This document shows positions 1 to 12,034 of a stretch of DNA of 64,000 nt, piece after piece (positions within the stretch are counted from its first letter, which is position 1; every line of letters begins with the position of its first letter). The translations under genes and the position numbers were made by a program. The DNA is taken from NCBI RefSeq assembly GCF_947172395.1, contig NC_069100.1, positions 13,110,109 to 13,174,108 on the forward strand, given 5' to 3'. The notes under the pieces are model-generated. The model was not told the DNA's origin. It saw only the letters and a list, made by a program, of their open reading frames with translations, and did not search any database. The stretch is from Bicyclus anynana (Eukaryota > Arthropoda > Insecta > Lepidoptera > Nymphalidae).

Positions 1-640
1 ATTAAATTCCATGGGTGGGGGGAAGTGAGGAAATAAAATACAATACTAACAGAACAAAAGAGCTAGATTAATAAATAATTAAACACCTTTTATTTGTGTG
101 GTTAAAATCGTCAGTAAATGGAAACACACTTTACACGCACCCTCCATACGCACACATCTACAAACTTGCATTATGATAATAAACTTTATGCAATAAACAA
201 TAAAGTTGAAAATGTCTCGTAGATGTGTAAATAAATAGTTTGTTTCAGGTAACCGCAGACCTGTGACCGCCTACGGCGGGTGTCGCCGGCTTATTATGAG
301 CTTTATACATTTGTTTTTGTATGGAATTATACATCTCACCCGAGCACGTTGAGAAAAAAAAATAGTAGGTATTAGAACGAAGTCCTTGCCAGTCAGTTAG
401 TCCAAAATATTTACTTATGGTAGTACCATCTTTTTAGCTATCATAAAATAAGGTATTTGTGGCTATTTCAATTTGAAAGATCAATAATTTTTATCCCGAA
501 ATGGTCCAGGTTCTCGCAGGATTTGCAAAAAAACAGAAAAGTGTCCACAAGTTGGAGTGTGTTGGAGTGAGCATATGTAACTCCACCTGGCGATGGAGTT
601 ACATATGTTTAAAGTAAAATAAATCATTCTATTCGTAATC
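1..640. other. AT-rich intergenic sequence, nothing recognised
   Basis: No gene-like open frame with splice signals and no repeat family seen elsewhere in the window. A GC-richer patch near 250-295 is unassigned. Confidence 0.4.
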
Positions 641-649
641 ATATTAGAA

Positions 650-770
650 TTGAGGAGATCCACAGAAGAACCAAAGCCACCGCAAATCTGAAGTGTCAAT
701 GGTTGGGGATATAGTTCGAAGAGCTGATAGATGTGAAGTCCTGTGGTGCTAGATTGTCGACTTCGTATCA
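650..770 (+). repeat. RTE-1 LINE fragment (decayed)
   Basis: It carries the order 'ggagatccacagaagaacc', 'tggttggggatatagttcgaagagc', matching the conserved region before the RTE-1 3' end seen better at 38690 and 58185. It is short and has no tail. Confidence 0.6.
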
Positions 771-850
771 TAAAGCGCAATCGACCCTCATAGCCTACAA
801 ATTCTGCACTTTAGTATTTTTAGCATTAGTCTAGTATAAAATAGATAGAG

Positions 851-1154
851 ATCATTCATCATCAATAAAAACCAATATTCGGCACACTGCTGAGCACAAG
901 TCTCCTCTTAGAATGAGGGGTTACTTAAGCTAATAATCCACTATGCTAGCCCTATGCTCATTGGAAGACTTCACACGCGTAGAAATGAAGAAAAATTCTC
1001 AGGTTTCCTTACTATGTTTTTCCTTCACCGTTTGAGACACGTGATATTTAATTTCTTAAAATGCACACAACTGAAAAGTTGTAGGTGGTGGACCGGATTC
1101 GAGCTTACGCCCTCCGAATCAAAGGCAGAGGCAAATCCACTGGGCTACCACGGC
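851..1154 (-). mobile_element. SINE-B copy, near full length
   Basis: On the minus strand it starts with the tRNA-like head (box A around 1135-1153, box B around 1100-1112), passes through the conserved body and ends in an ATC-rich tail at 851-865. It lies head to head with the SINE-A at 1163. Confidence 0.85.
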
Positions 1155-1162
1155 ATTTTGAA

Positions 1163-1482
1163 GGCCTCCGTGGCGCAGTGGTGTGCACGGTGGATCTACA
1201 AAACGGAGGTCCTGGGTACGATCCCCGGCTGGGCAGATTGAGATTTTCTTAACTGCTCTAAGTCTGGCTGGTGGGAGTCTTCGGCCGTGGCTAGTTACCA
1301 TCCTACCGGCAAAGATGTACCGCCAAGCGATTTAGCGTTCCGGCACGATGCCGTGTAGAAACCGAAAGGGGTGTATATTTTCATCCTCCTCCTAACAAGT
1401 TAGCCCGCTTCCATCTTACACTGCATCATCACTTATAGGTGAGATTGTAGTCAAGGGCTAACTTGTAAAGAATTAAAAAAAA
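1163..1482 (+). mobile_element. SINE-A copy, near full length
   Basis: tRNA-like head with box A 'tggcgcagtgg' and a box-B-like 'gggtacgatcc', conserved body, and 3' end 'gggctaacttgtaaag' followed by an A-rich tail. Same family as 21968 and 39001. Confidence 0.9.
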
Positions 1483-1518
1483 GGCAGATAGAAATAGATA
1501 TAGAATATAGATAGATAG

Positions 1519-1592
1519 ATGAACCCAGGTCATTGAGCCGGTTGAGCCGCGGCACAAAGATAATCCCTTCGCTGAGATACCACGGCGTTACT
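1519..1592 (-). repeat. tRNA-like SINE head fragment
   Basis: Read on the minus strand it has a 'tggtatctcagcg' box-A-like and 'gacctgggttcatc' box-B-like motif. A short GATA run (1490-1520) abuts it. Too short to assign to a family. Confidence 0.35.
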
Positions 1593-1986
1593 TTATATCG
1601 TCAAAACAACACCGACATCGCTCGCCGTGCATTTTTCAGGTCGTGAGTATACCGCCACTTACACCGAACATAAATTAATATTGAAAATGTTAAAATATTA
1701 AGAGCGAGCTTTTATAGCAAACTTTATAAATTTATAATAACATAGTTATTCGAGACCTTACATAATATATTCCTGTTAGACCCTTTGGACGTAATATATT
1801 ATTACTTTTTTATCATCTCTCATTTATATATTAGTTCTTTTTTTTTTAATTTTTAACAATTTTTAAAAAATAAGTTGTATAAAATATAAAACACTATTAA
1901 AAATTTATAAAAAAAATCCACCGTCCCTCTGCGGGACATTTGAGTGCCCAAGCATGGTACTATTAGATATGTATAGAATACTTATA

Positions 1987-2370
1987 CTAGCAGACGCCCG
2001 CAACTTTGTCCGCGTGAAACTCGATGTAAGCTTTCAACTTCTATTTCACCCCTTCTATTAATATGTTCGCATATTTTATATAATATAATAAATAGTCCAC
2101 TAATCATTTAACAAAAATATAACTCAAAATATGAACGGTTTATATTAAAAAACTTCAACCCCTTTAGGGGTAGGATTTAGAAAAACCTTGAATTACATGT
2201 AATTTGAAAAATGAAGGACTTTCGATACAAATTTTCAAGCCCTAAAAGTATCCTATAACCCTTTTTGTACTATGGTCTCAAATCGTGCCTTTCATTTGAA
2301 TTCATTCAGTAGTTTAAGCGTGATCTCCGACAGAATAAAGAATAGAAGACAGAAAGAGAGATAAAAAAGT
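1987..2370 (-). mobile_element. Helitron-like element, delta type
   Basis: The minus-strand 3' end is at 1987: hairpin with 'cgcgg...gcgtctgctag', followed on the + strand by sequence typical of the delta type. The 5' boundary is blurred by divergence. Confidence 0.6.
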
Positions 2371-2379
2371 AAAAAAATA

Positions 2380-4880
2380 TATATTTTTGGCTTCAGTATC
2401 GATTATATACTTAATGCCTTCCAACAAAAAATTTCTAAATATTTTCAATATTGAATATATTTGTGTATGTTGTAAGGGTTTGTCAAATGTGTTTGATCGT
2501 TACGCTCGCCCTAAAAGTTACTGTGGCTTTCCTAGTTCGGTTCGGTGTGAGAGTCGGCCGTAGTTCCCGCTAAGTGCATGCAGGAAGCGAGCCTTCAAAC
2601 ACAATTTGCCGCTGCGCAGTTGCTTTTATTCCGACCTCGTTTCCGCGATTACACATTTTTTTTTAAAACCCCGCGGCTAATGATCGCTACTTTTACAGTT
2701 TTTCACAATTTAAAATGAATTAAAAACGCTTTTTTATTTTTTTAATTAATCGTCTTGCTAAGCCTATGCAATGGTTGCCTACTGAAAATCATAGAGCTAG
2801 AAAGGTAGAAAGCTAGTGAATACGACTAATAATTACCACATTTTGTTATAATGCTGTATTCTATTTACATTTAAATCATTTGTTAATGTAAAACCATTTT
2901 ATATTAGAGGTACATTGAAATAATGCAGTTCAAATAAGTAATTACAGCGAAATTTAATATAATTCACTTCTAAAACAACTATTATTTTTAGAAATTAGAT
3001 GATTTTTTTTTATTTCTACAAAAAAAAACTCTTTGTGAATGTGTAAAACAAGCTCAAAACCGTAGATAGAGAAATTCCTTCTCTGTCTACACTCAAAACG
3101 CAAGATGTCATAGACAATAATACTGTTAAGTTGTCAACAGTGAAAAATTACTCTATATTTTTTATCTGTACGTACGTGTCAAAAAGTTTTCAAAGAAACG
3201 ACAAAAAAACGTCAAAAAATCTGTGGTTTTGTGGCAATTTGTAGTGTGCCGAATTTTCTCTATTTCTATTCCAATTTTCTTTGAATTTCGGGAAATTATC
3301 GCACACAGCATTGATAGTAAGTAAAAATAATTTATTGCGTATTTTGTCATAACTATTAACCACCAAACGTTTTTTAGGAGATTGATTCTATGACCGATTG
3401 TTTTATTTTCAAAATAAAGTAGGTTATAATATAACGTCAAACAATAGTTTATCTTTGCATTTTTATCAATTTATTTGTTTAATATAGTAAATAAATAATT
3501 ACAGAGCACGTGCTTATTTGTATTTCAAGTTTTAATGTGTGAACTGTGACTGGTATTTACTTATCCACTTAATTTTATAGTGAACTCACGATTTATGAAG
3601 GTTGTGTTGTTTTTAACATTGAAACTTTTTTAACGAAGTTGTCACTCGTCTCATCGTCAATCTGAATAGTCTATTATCTAAAGAAAGGCCAATGTATACC
3701 CTAAATTGAGTTAATTCAATATAAGTGTGGGTACCTGAAGATAATATTTAATGACAAACTATTCAGTTGTTTTAATTTGTTTAACCTATTAGGATGTTAG
3801 AGTTACTTTAATTTGTATTCAGTTTTGGTTGTAAATGATAGTAAAAGTGCATATTTGAAAAAAAATCATAGTGCAGCGGTAATGTACACCTTGTAACTTG
3901 ATAATAGTTTGGTGAAATCTTGCAATATTTCTTGCTTATTATATTCAAATACACCAATCTAATACTGATGATTAATTATTTCATATAAAAATAGTGTATA
4001 TTTTGATCCATAACCTTCTCTATCTCCCACTAAAAATTCCTTTAAAATAGGTTCAGCTGTCCCAAAGTTTAACCCGGACAAACAGACATACTTATGAAAA
4101 TTTTTAAAATCTTGTTTCTGCTTGAAGTCAACGATAATAACCAAAATTAAAATTCTTAAACTTAAATTTTATTTATATTTCTTAAACTTAAATTTTATTT
4201 ATATGTATTGATTTACAAGGGCATTTGTTCAGAGTGACGTATATCAAGATGTTTACGTCTTTTAAAGCCAAATGCAAAATTAATCTGATGTAAATATAGA
4301 TATTTAAATTGTTTATCACTTAATATCTAAATAATAAATCAAACAAATTAAAATTTTTTAATACATGTGGCATTTTTTCTATAATCTTTATTTAAAAGAG
4401 CTTGATCTATTTTGTACTATGTCGCTCTATCTTTTGCTGTGTGATAATAGGAACCCGTAAACCTTTGTATTTCAAGTACATTTCAAAGTATTTGTGCCAT
4501 AGATCTTTGCAATTGACATGAGATTAATTATGAGTAATTACTTAACAAATGTCTCATAATTACTTATAAACTAAATATGTTACATTTAGTTCATAGGGTT
4601 TATGTGTGTGTACTAGTAGTATTTTCTGTAAATAAATATATTTACTTAAAAAGAGTTATGCCATTTTTATTGTAAACAGGGTTATAGTTTTTTATTCATC
4701 AACAAGTTAAGTGTTAAGTGATGCTGCAATCTACGATAGTAGTTGGCTTGAAACTTAAATTAGTTACAAGTTTATTATCCCCAAACCTCTGTCAGTTTCT
4801 ATGTGGAATGCGTGGAGTATGTCAATTTCTAAACATACTTTATTATACTTGTAGTATAGTTACTGATGAAGCATATTTAG
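2380..4880. other. AT-rich stretch upstream of TMA7; may hold its 5' UTR exon
   Basis: No coding exon was recognised. TMA7 has a splice acceptor directly before its ATG, so at least one non-coding exon and the promoter should lie upstream. A GC-richer patch at 2500-2650 is the only promoter-like stretch I can point to; this is a guess. Confidence 0.3.
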
Positions 4881-4883
4881 AAA

Positions 4884-5079
4884 CTAGCTAACGCCGCGCG
4901 GTTTTACCCGCGTGGTTCCCGTTCCTGTAGGAAAACGGGGATAATATATAGCCTATAGCCTTCCTCGATAAATGGGCTATCTAACACTGAAAGAATTTCT
5001 CAAATCAGACCAGTAGTTCCTGAGATTAGCGTGTTCAATCAAACACAATAAATTCTTCAGCTTTATATATTAGTATAGA
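4884..5079 (-). mobile_element. Helitron-like element, alpha type, complete
   Basis: The minus strand begins TCTATACTAATATATAAAGC (from 5079) and ends with a hairpin and CTAG at 4884. Flanks are A (4883) and T (5080), the usual Helitron A|T target. It lies about 235 bp upstream of the TMA7 ATG, probably in its 5' UTR intron. Confidence 0.85.
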
Positions 5080-5314
5080 TAAAAACAGGGCATGGAAAAT
5101 GTAATCTAAGTAATCATAAATATATGATATATCTCTTCACCCTCCAAGCTACACATCTAAAGTATGGTGAATCAAAAATCTATTTCTAAAAATATATTTT
5201 GAGTTAGACTAAACATCATAGTTCCACAATATTATGTGTAATTATTCTTGTATTGTTCTTGCCTGTTTTTCATTTATCATTTGTTAATTTCAATTATGTA
5301 TTTATAATTTACAG

Positions 5315-5995
5315 ATGTCTGGCCGTGAAGGTGGTAAGAAAAAGCCTCTGAAGGCTCCCAAGAAAGCCTCAAAAGAGATGGATGATGATGAATTGGCCTT
5401 CAAACAGAAGTTAAAAGAACAGGAGAAAGCTTTAAATGTAAGTTGTAACCAATCAGCTACAAGATGTAATATTCATGTTATGTTCTATTGTTAAGAGTTA
5501 ACAAACCAACAGAAGTTACTCAGTTCTTGATAGAATCAGAAATGAGGATATCAGCTAGTTGAAGTGGCAATGGGCAGGGCACATAGTTTTAAGAGTCAAT
5601 AGATGTTGGGGTCCCAAGGTGCTGGAATGACGACCCCGCACCGGAAAGTGCAGTGTTGGTTGCCCCCCCACTAGATGGACCGAGGACATCAAGTGGGTTG
5701 CAGGGAGTCGCTGGATGTTGGCGGCTTGAGACTGATGTTTGGAAGTCTATACAAGTGGCCTATGCCCGGCAGTGCACGTCCATCGGCTGATAGTAATGAT
5801 AATGATAAATTTTTAGTTCTGAAAATTGTTTATATGTTTCCACATATGTCTCTTCAAGACAGACTAAGATTAGTGATTGTACAGTTACAATAAAATTGTG
5901 TTAATTTTTAATTCATATTTTTTCCAGGAAGCAAAAGCAAAGGCCTCACAGAAAGGTCCACTTGTGAGCGGCGGCATAAAAAAATCTGGAAAGAA
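5315..5995 (+). CDS. TMA7: Translation machinery-associated protein 7 (TMA7), 3' end in assembly gap
   Basis: Two coding exons: 5315-5437 (41 codons, ends AAT|gtaagt) and 5928-5995 (acceptor 'tttccag'), running into the N gap. The protein starts MSGREGGKKKPLKAPKK, continues through an acidic and lysine-rich middle, and reads GPLVSGGIKKSGK before the gap. This is the signature of the TMA7/CCDC72 family, which is 64 residues; 63 codons plus two bases of a terminal Lys codon are visible, so only one base and the stop are missing. The family is very small, highly charged and linked to ribosomes and translation. A splice acceptor ('ttataatttacag') sits immediately before the ATG, so the 5' UTR is in an upstream exon. 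The intron holds an RTE-1 fragment. There is no sign of decay. Confidence 0.96.
5540..5810 (+). repeat. RTE-1 LINE 3'-end fragment in the TMA7 intron
   Basis: Contains the conserved C-terminal coding remnant ('tggggtcccaaggtgctgg', 'catcggctgata') and the short tail 'aatgataatgat'. Several frame breaks make it non-coding. Confidence 0.85.
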
Positions 5996-6195
5996 NNNNN
6001 NNNNNNNNNNNNNNNNNNNNNNNNNNNNNNNNNNNNNNNNNNNNNNNNNNNNNNNNNNNNNNNNNNNNNNNNNNNNNNNNNNNNNNNNNNNNNNNNNNNN
6101 NNNNNNNNNNNNNNNNNNNNNNNNNNNNNNNNNNNNNNNNNNNNNNNNNNNNNNNNNNNNNNNNNNNNNNNNNNNNNNNNNNNNNNNNNNNNNNN
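5996..6195. other. Assembly gap, 200 N
   Basis: Exactly 200 ambiguous bases, suggesting a placeholder of arbitrary size. It removes the last base and stop of TMA7 and the start of its 3' UTR. Confidence 0.99.
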
Positions 6196-7170
6196 TTTAT
6201 GAGTGTCCTTGGAGTAATAATTAATATATTCTTTTGAGTGTAACAGACAACAGTATCCTATTAATCTGTGAGTAACATATTAAACAAGGTCCCTTTAAAC
6301 ATTATAGGTATGTATGGTATAAAATCCCTTTTTAAATTAAGTTTGGTTTACATCCATACTGCCAGCCATTTCTCTTTGAAGTTGGACTGTAGCTGGACCT
6401 ACTAATTCGATTTAAATTTTGAAGAGTTTTAGTTATTTAAATCTATACCTACTTGAGTATTTTTACCAAACTCTAAAAACAGAGAAAGTTTTTTGAAATT
6501 TATCGGGATGATTTCAGTCTCTACTTTCATTAGTAGTCTCTCTAGTAATTAAAATAGGTAATTGTATAACTATGCGGTAGGTATAAATACAATTTGTTTT
6601 GCCATATATAATAATTAATATTCCATGAGGTGATCAAGGTGATCCAATCCACTATCCTATTTAATTGTAAATGTTTTATCTAGACCTTATTAGCTGATAG
6701 TATTTTTAGTACTTACTTGATAATTTGGTTATAGATGGACAGCATCAGCTGCAAGACAGAACAAGTTGATTTTGAAGACCAAACAGATGGTTGGTTGTTC
6801 TTGTTTTTGTTTCATTAGATATTTTATTTACTGGTCCATTCAGACTATTGTCAGGTCCTGGTATGATTAACTTATTAATAATATTAATATTTTGTTCATT
6901 GCATTATATTAAGACTGTCTCAAATATTTTCACCTACAGATTTTTTTGTCAGAATTTCATTAATAGTCTAAAAATACAGTTGTAAAAAATCGTGTTTTCA
7001 AAAACCTACAGCTACAAACTAAGAATATGATGCATTTAAAAATGTAAAATGTGTAATAAAGTATGATGTTTGGCATTGAAAACGCACGGAATTGAATTGC
7101 ATTATATGACTGTGAATTCTAGTCCTAGATGAATTTTGTAAAATGTTGATAAACAAAAAATAAACCCTGG
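6196..7170 (+). other. Probable TMA7 3' UTR and downstream sequence
   Basis: AT-rich with no conserved ORF. An AATAAA at 7055-7060 could be a poly(A) signal for TMA7. A possible small exon 'atggacagcatcag...' at 6735-6790 is flanked by TAG and GT but has no partner I can identify. Confidence 0.35.
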
Positions 7171-7174
7171 CTTA

Positions 7175-7340
7175 GTTTGTTGTGGGCTCTTCTCAGACCA
7201 AGGCACATTTGGAACCCTCTTAACTTTGATTTTAAGTTTTCGACCAATTATTATCACCATTATCTTATAATATTATTACCTGACATTTCAAAAGAGGCTT
7301 GTAAACTAAGCCTAATTGAAATAATGAACTTTGACTTTGA
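7175..7340 (+). repeat. Interspersed LINE-like 3'-end repeat
   Basis: The segment 'tgtgggctcttctcagacc' through 'aaactaagcctaattgaaat' recurs in inverse orientation at 31165-31325. A related end is visible near 14295-14330. It is not coding here. Confidence 0.55.
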
Positions 7341-7504
7341 TGAAACATATTGTTCTTGTAATTACTGGTTCCTAGTATCACCTTCAGTTATGGCTTTTTT
7401 TTACAGAAACTATACAACTATAAATAATAATAAAGTCTTTATTTACTTCATACATTGATACAGTTAGTATATAATTTTAATAGAATTTTCTTTTTATATT
7501 ATGT

Positions 7505-7640
7505 ATGAATCCCATTGTCTTGGGTATAGGCCTCCTCCAGCAGTTTCAATTCTCCTCTGTCTCGTCCTGACTTCATCCAACGCTTACCAGCCACTTGGAC
7601 AATGTTGTCAGTCCAGTGCTTCTGGGGTCATCATCATACA
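7505..7640 (-). repeat. LINE-like fragment (minus strand)
   Basis: The block 'ggtataggcctcctccagc' ... 'acaatgttgtcagtccagtg' looks like a piece of a lepidopteran non-LTR element read antisense. No other copy occurs in the window, so this rests on recall of similar repeats. Confidence 0.35.
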
Positions 7641-7793
7641 ACTATAAAACTGTAACTAAATAACAACAATATAGAAACAATTTCAGGAATTTAATTTGAC
7701 AGGGAGACAAACAGAAGTTTGATATGATCACTTAGTCACTTACCATCAGATGAGAATCTCACCTGATGGTTGAGATTACAAGAGCAAGGGAAC

Positions 7794-8450
7794 ATGAAAA
7801 AAAAAGATAACAAGAGGATAGGACTCATAGACAATGACAGACAAAGAAAAGCTGATAGTAAACATATTTTAGATAATGTTATATCAAAAAAATGTTTAAT
7901 GTATAAAATAACTAATGAAACAAAATCATTAGCAAAACAAGAACTTAATACAGACAGTGAGTACAACTCGTCTGATTTTGAATTTATTGATGAAGATCAA
8001 GCTTATGTATCTAACTTTAAAATTACTGACGAAACGGAAGCTTGTACATCTACTTTAAAACGAAAACTTGACCTTAATACACTTTATTTTAATTGTAAGG
8101 AACATTTAACGAATAATTTCGATGAAGACTTAATTATTTCCGACTATTTCAAAAGTTTACAGCCTGCAATAATTAATAATTATGATACAAGTTATAGAGA
8201 TAGTCACAGAATCCCTAACGAGGAAGAGTATCTCGACCTTTTTGGAGAAAACTTTGCCCCATATCCACTGAGAATTTTCGAAAATAAATCCATTGGTTTT
8301 GTGACTCGTACGAAGATGCATTGTGGTGGAGTGGGTTTTGATATGGAAATTGATGAGGAGAACATTACTCCGGAAGAACGTGAGTATAAAAAAGCAACTA
8401 ACAAATCAACTAATTCTCCAATTAGGAGTAAATTAAATAAAACTGAATGA
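7794..8450 (+). CDS. Unrecognised acidic protein, 218 aa, single exon
   Basis: An open frame of 219 codons with stop. I place the start at ATG 7794 (context ggaacATG); the frame is open only from 7767, just after a TGA, and the remaining upstream part has no ATG and no good splice acceptor. The product is rich in Asp, Glu, Asn, Ser and Lys, with a basic N-terminal stretch (MKKKDNKRIG), a long acidic middle, and a better-ordered C-terminal part (about residues 140-200) with 'EEEYLDLFGENFAPYPL', 'IGFVTRTKMHCGGVGFD' and an acidic 'EIDEENITPEERE'. There is no signal peptide or membrane segment. An AATAAA lies at 8518-8523, 68 nt past the stop. An open frame this long in sequence this AT-rich, with a poly(A) signal in place, supports a real gene. 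I do not recognise the family and assign no function. It could be the last exon of a longer gene. Confidence 0.68.
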   Translation: MKKKDNKRIGLIDNDRQRKADSKHILDNVISKKCLMYKITNETKSLAKQELNTDSEYNSSDFEFIDEDQAYVSNFKITDETEACTSTLKRKLDLNTLYFNCKEHLTNNFDEDLIISDYFKSLQPAIINNYDTSYRDSHRIPNEEEYLDLFGENFAPYPLRIFENKSIGFVTRTKMHCGGVGFDMEIDEENITPEEREYKKATNKSTNSPIRSKLNKTE

Positions 8451-8517
8451 TTTTATTGGTAAAAACATAGAACAAATAATACATAAACATTAGTTTTATA
8501 TCATTGTCAAACATTTA

Positions 8518-8523
8518 AATAAA
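8518..8523 (+). terminator. Poly(A) signal AATAAA for the 7794 gene
   Basis: Canonical hexamer 68 nt downstream of the stop codon, followed by an A-rich stretch. Confidence 0.6.
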
Positions 8524-8529
8524 TTTATA

Positions 8530-9570
8530 AAAAAAAAGAGATAATTACTTCTAAATCTGTCCAGTAAGCTATAAAGAAGAAAGTTATTTTATATACTTTC
8601 ATGATTATATAAAAATGTTGAAAAATAAAAATGGCATTCATTATTAATAAAAATAAAAAAAAGCTTTTTATTCAACTATTTTTTAATACATTACTTAGGG
8701 TAATGTTTTAAAAAAAATGTTGAATAATATTTTTTTTTATTTTAGTATTCTGGCCAAAAAGCACAAACAAGATTTTGTACATTGTACAAAACATTGGTTA
8801 TAATCACTATGTTAAAAGAATCTATGAAGATATTTTTTTTTTTAAATATTGGAGATCTTAGAACAGATACTGAAGCTGAATTTATTTTTAAATTTTTGTC
8901 CGTCCGGTAAATTTTATCTTATTGATGGCCGCGCAATACGCCGAAACTCCTGAATGAATCTTGGCGCGATTTGAGTTTTACTACAAAAGCCCTTGACTAC
9001 TAGGTCGGATTTTTTTCCTTAGAAAGGAATTTATAAATTTATATAAATTTTCCTTATAAAGTAAATGTATCTTCAGATATTCCGTGCAGCCAAAGTTGCA
9101 GGCGTTCGCTAGTTTTAAATATAACCACAGTAATCAGCAGAATTGTTGTACTTATAGATATTATTTTTTTCCGTTTTAGGTAAAGAAGCAAAGGAATCTG
9201 CACAGCTAATCAATTCCATGTACCCTGTAGAAAATATTCGAAGGCATTCCAGGCGAACGCGATGAGTTTTATAAGTTATACCTATTAATTTTGAAGCGAT
9301 TAAATTTTCTAAATAAATTTCATTTTGTTTATCATTGTTTTTGCTCCCTATTACTTTACCTGTTTTTGTATAATATGTCATCAATGAACTTGCCAAGCTT
9401 GCCAATTATAAAGGTCTGACAACTGGATACATGATCATAGGCGTATATAGCGGGTGGGCCGGGCCCAACCAAGAATGGTCCAGTGCCCACCCTAAGATAC
9501 TGGGCTACCGATTTGAAATTCTATGATGGACGCGGAAATACTAATAATTTTACACAAAATATCATTTAAA
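8530..9570. other. AT-rich intergenic sequence
   Basis: No supported gene. An antisense open frame of 96 codons at 9115-9405 has no recognisable domain, repeats or splice context and I do not call it. Confidence 0.4.
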
Positions 9571-9571
9571 A

Positions 9572-9904
9572 TCTATATATATATATAAATGAATTGCTGT
9601 TCGTTAGTCTCGCTAAAACTCGAGAACGGCTTAACGAATTTATCTTATCTTGGTCTTGAAATGTTCGTGGAGGTATAGGGAAGGTTTAAAAGGTGAGAAA
9701 AAATCAAATAATTTCCGGGAAAACCCTAAAAACTGCCCTTTTCTATTTCCCATACAAACGTTTAAGAGTCAAGCGGTAGGAGTAGGGTAGGGGTAGGGCA
9801 GGGGTAGGGTTAGGGGTAGGATAGGGGTAGAGGTATAGAAGGGTAGAGTAGGGATAGAGAATAAGTGCACTTATGTCAAAACGAAGCTTGACCGGGTCCG
9901 CTAG
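9572..9904 (+). mobile_element. Helitron-like element, gamma type
   Basis: 5' end in a TA-rich run, 'aaaactcgagaacggcttaac', an internal GGGTA/GGGGTA array (about 9775-9860) and 3' end 'gaccgggtccgctag' with CTAG at 9901-9904. Confidence 0.75.
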
Positions 9905-10681
9905 TATCAAATAATAAGCATTACAACTTATAATAAAGAATTTGAAAAATATATTATGACCTTTTCGGAAAATAATAAAATAAGTCGTGTCATATCAGAG
10001 TTCTGCGTCCACAAATATTGTTAACGAATCTTTTATATTCAGTGTCGACTCTGTTCAGTAATATGTGGGCCCACCCCAGAAAGTAATCCTAGATACGCCA
10101 ATGTACATGATTCCTCATATCCTGTAGGAATCATAAAAATGGTCTTATACTTGGCAACACAAGCGAAAATCTGGACCCTTGAAACCAGCTACTTGCCACC
10201 ACGCAGTAGCGCGCACAATGATTTCACTAGTGTATGCACTGTATGTACAAATGTTACAAAATAAAAAAAAAATGTTTTTCAATACAGATTCATAATTAGT
10301 ACTTAAGTAGGCAGTGCATTTATGCATCTATGCACGCCAGTCCCAAGTCCACGGACCATACTCCGTACTAGGGTAGTTGACTCATATCAAAAATATAAAT
10401 AATATTAATTCCCCTACATGGATTAAGGGTCCGAAATATATCGATATTAAATAATGAAAGTTAAGGATTTTCTAAAAAACTTAATTTAAAAACCATGTAT
10501 TTTTTAAATTTTCCAAACGTCAAAAACGCTGTCGTCCATTTTGTGACGTCACAATTTTACTTGATATACTAAACGTTTATCTAATTCGTTATTATCTAAT
10601 ATTTTTGTCAAACGCTCCGTTCATAAGGGATTTGTTATAGTGACGTCATGAAACAGTTGAAATATAGAATTTTTCATGTTA

Positions 10682-10807
10682 AGAGAAATAGACAAAATAT
10701 CATCTAATGGCGGCGGAGTTGTCCTAGTCATACTCTTTCGTCTCAACGCAATGAAAGAGCGGTATTTCGGGTTGCACCGCCGTTAGTTGAAATTTGTCTA
10801 TTTCTCT
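10682..10807. mobile_element. MITE with about 29-bp inverted ends
   Basis: Left end 'agagaaatagacaaaatatc' and right end 'aaatttgtctatttctct' are imperfect inverted repeats extending into 'ggcgg...ccgcc'. The whole element is about 126 bp. Confidence 0.65.
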
Positions 10808-10859
10808 CCACAATATCGTTGGTCGCACGTGCCACTGAGAAAATAAAAAACAAGGTAAC

Positions 10860-11826
10860 ATATTTTTGAAAAAAGTTTTTATTACGAATTTTACCTTTAT
10901 CTATTTACAAATTGTATACAGTCCACGTTGTATAATAAACTTAAATAAAGAATGTACTTTTCGTTCTCTATAACTTAACATACATAATTTAACGAATAAT
11001 AAGACAAAAATCTAAAAGATCCTTCTACATAATACTTGGCTAACTTTGCATTTGTGCCACGAATTATTTACACCTTGTAGATAGGTAATTTAATATTAAT
11101 TAATAAAAAATTATCTTACGATTTAAAAATCTAGAAAAGTTTCTAATACAAAAATGTTACTACTCCATATAAGAGTACTTCAAAAAAAAATAGATGTAAT
11201 TATATTTCTTTTAAACTTAATGTTATTTAATTTTAATTATTAAACATTTGTATAGCTATTAATGGTGAAACATGTATAATAATCGTTCCATTTTTGAAAC
11301 AGATTTCTGAGCTTTATGTTTATAAAATAAACTATATCCAAACCATAGATTTATAACACATAGATAGTGTGTAGTCGCAGGATTTGTAAGCCGTTTTATG
11401 TGCCCCGAAGTGGGAGCCCTTGACGCATCGCTACGGTACGATAAGTGCGTGTCGACGAATGAAATTAGCTTAGCTGTTACGCTCACATAGTCACAGAAGT
11501 GGCTTAAGTTTGTAGTGAAAAATTGTTAGGTGTGGCAGGTCTACAGGTTATTAGTCTAAGACATAGACATATGTAAACGGACCTTTTAGTTTTGTTTATC
11601 TTTATACCTATGAAAATAACATAATCTTTTGTCAAGTAAAATTAAATATAATATGTTAACAATGCCAAACGGCAAAAATATATCATCGCTTTGATCGTAT
11701 CGCATCACAACTAATCTTTTAATTTTCATTTTAATACGAAATAGTCTATTATTTCGTATTAAAATCAAAATTTCGGCGTAAATGTAAATGAAACGATTTG
11801 AACTGACTTCCAAAACGTACTTAAAT
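10860..11826 (-). other. Candidate 3' end of a minus-strand transcript
   Basis: The + strand 'gtttttattacg' near 10875 is AATAAA on the minus strand. The AT-rich stretch to about 14885 has no coding exon, so it might be a very long 3' UTR of the LEDGF-like gene or an independent non-coding transcript. Sequence alone cannot settle this. Confidence 0.25.
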
Positions 11827-11827
11827 C

Positions 11828-12030
11828 TATAATAAAAAAATGAATGTATAAAAGCAGTTGCTAAGCTCAAATCTCGAGAACGGTGGAACCAATTTGGCTA
11901 ATTTTTTTTTAGAATATTCCTTGAAGACCGATGGTTTTAACAATTTTTTAGGGTAGAGGTAAAGTAAGAAAGTGTAGGGGTACGGAAAAAACGTACATAA
12001 GTTAAAGCGAAGCTTGACCGGGTCCGCTAA
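11828..12030 (+). mobile_element. Helitron-like element, gamma type, short
   Basis: Same 5' motif ('ctcgagaacggtggaacc') and 3' motif ('gaccgggtccgctaa') as 9572; the internal array is reduced and the terminal CTAG is mutated to CTAA. Confidence 0.65.
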
Positions 12031-12034
12031 TACT

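Noticed and set aside
5877..6224. Open frame running through the N gap
   Set aside because: The frame is only continuous because N codons are not stops; the real exon is 5928-5995 in the TMA7 frame.
6735..6795. Possible small coding exon 'MDSISCKTEQVDFEDQT'
   Set aside because: It has TAG before and GT after and a plausible start, but I find no downstream exon in phase; kept only as a remark.
9115..9405. 96-aa minus-strand open frame
   Set aside because: No recognised domain, no conserved-looking composition and no splice or poly(A) context.
9780..9860. Telomere-like repeat
   Set aside because: Units are GGGTA/GGGGTA, not TTAGG, and sit inside a transposable element.
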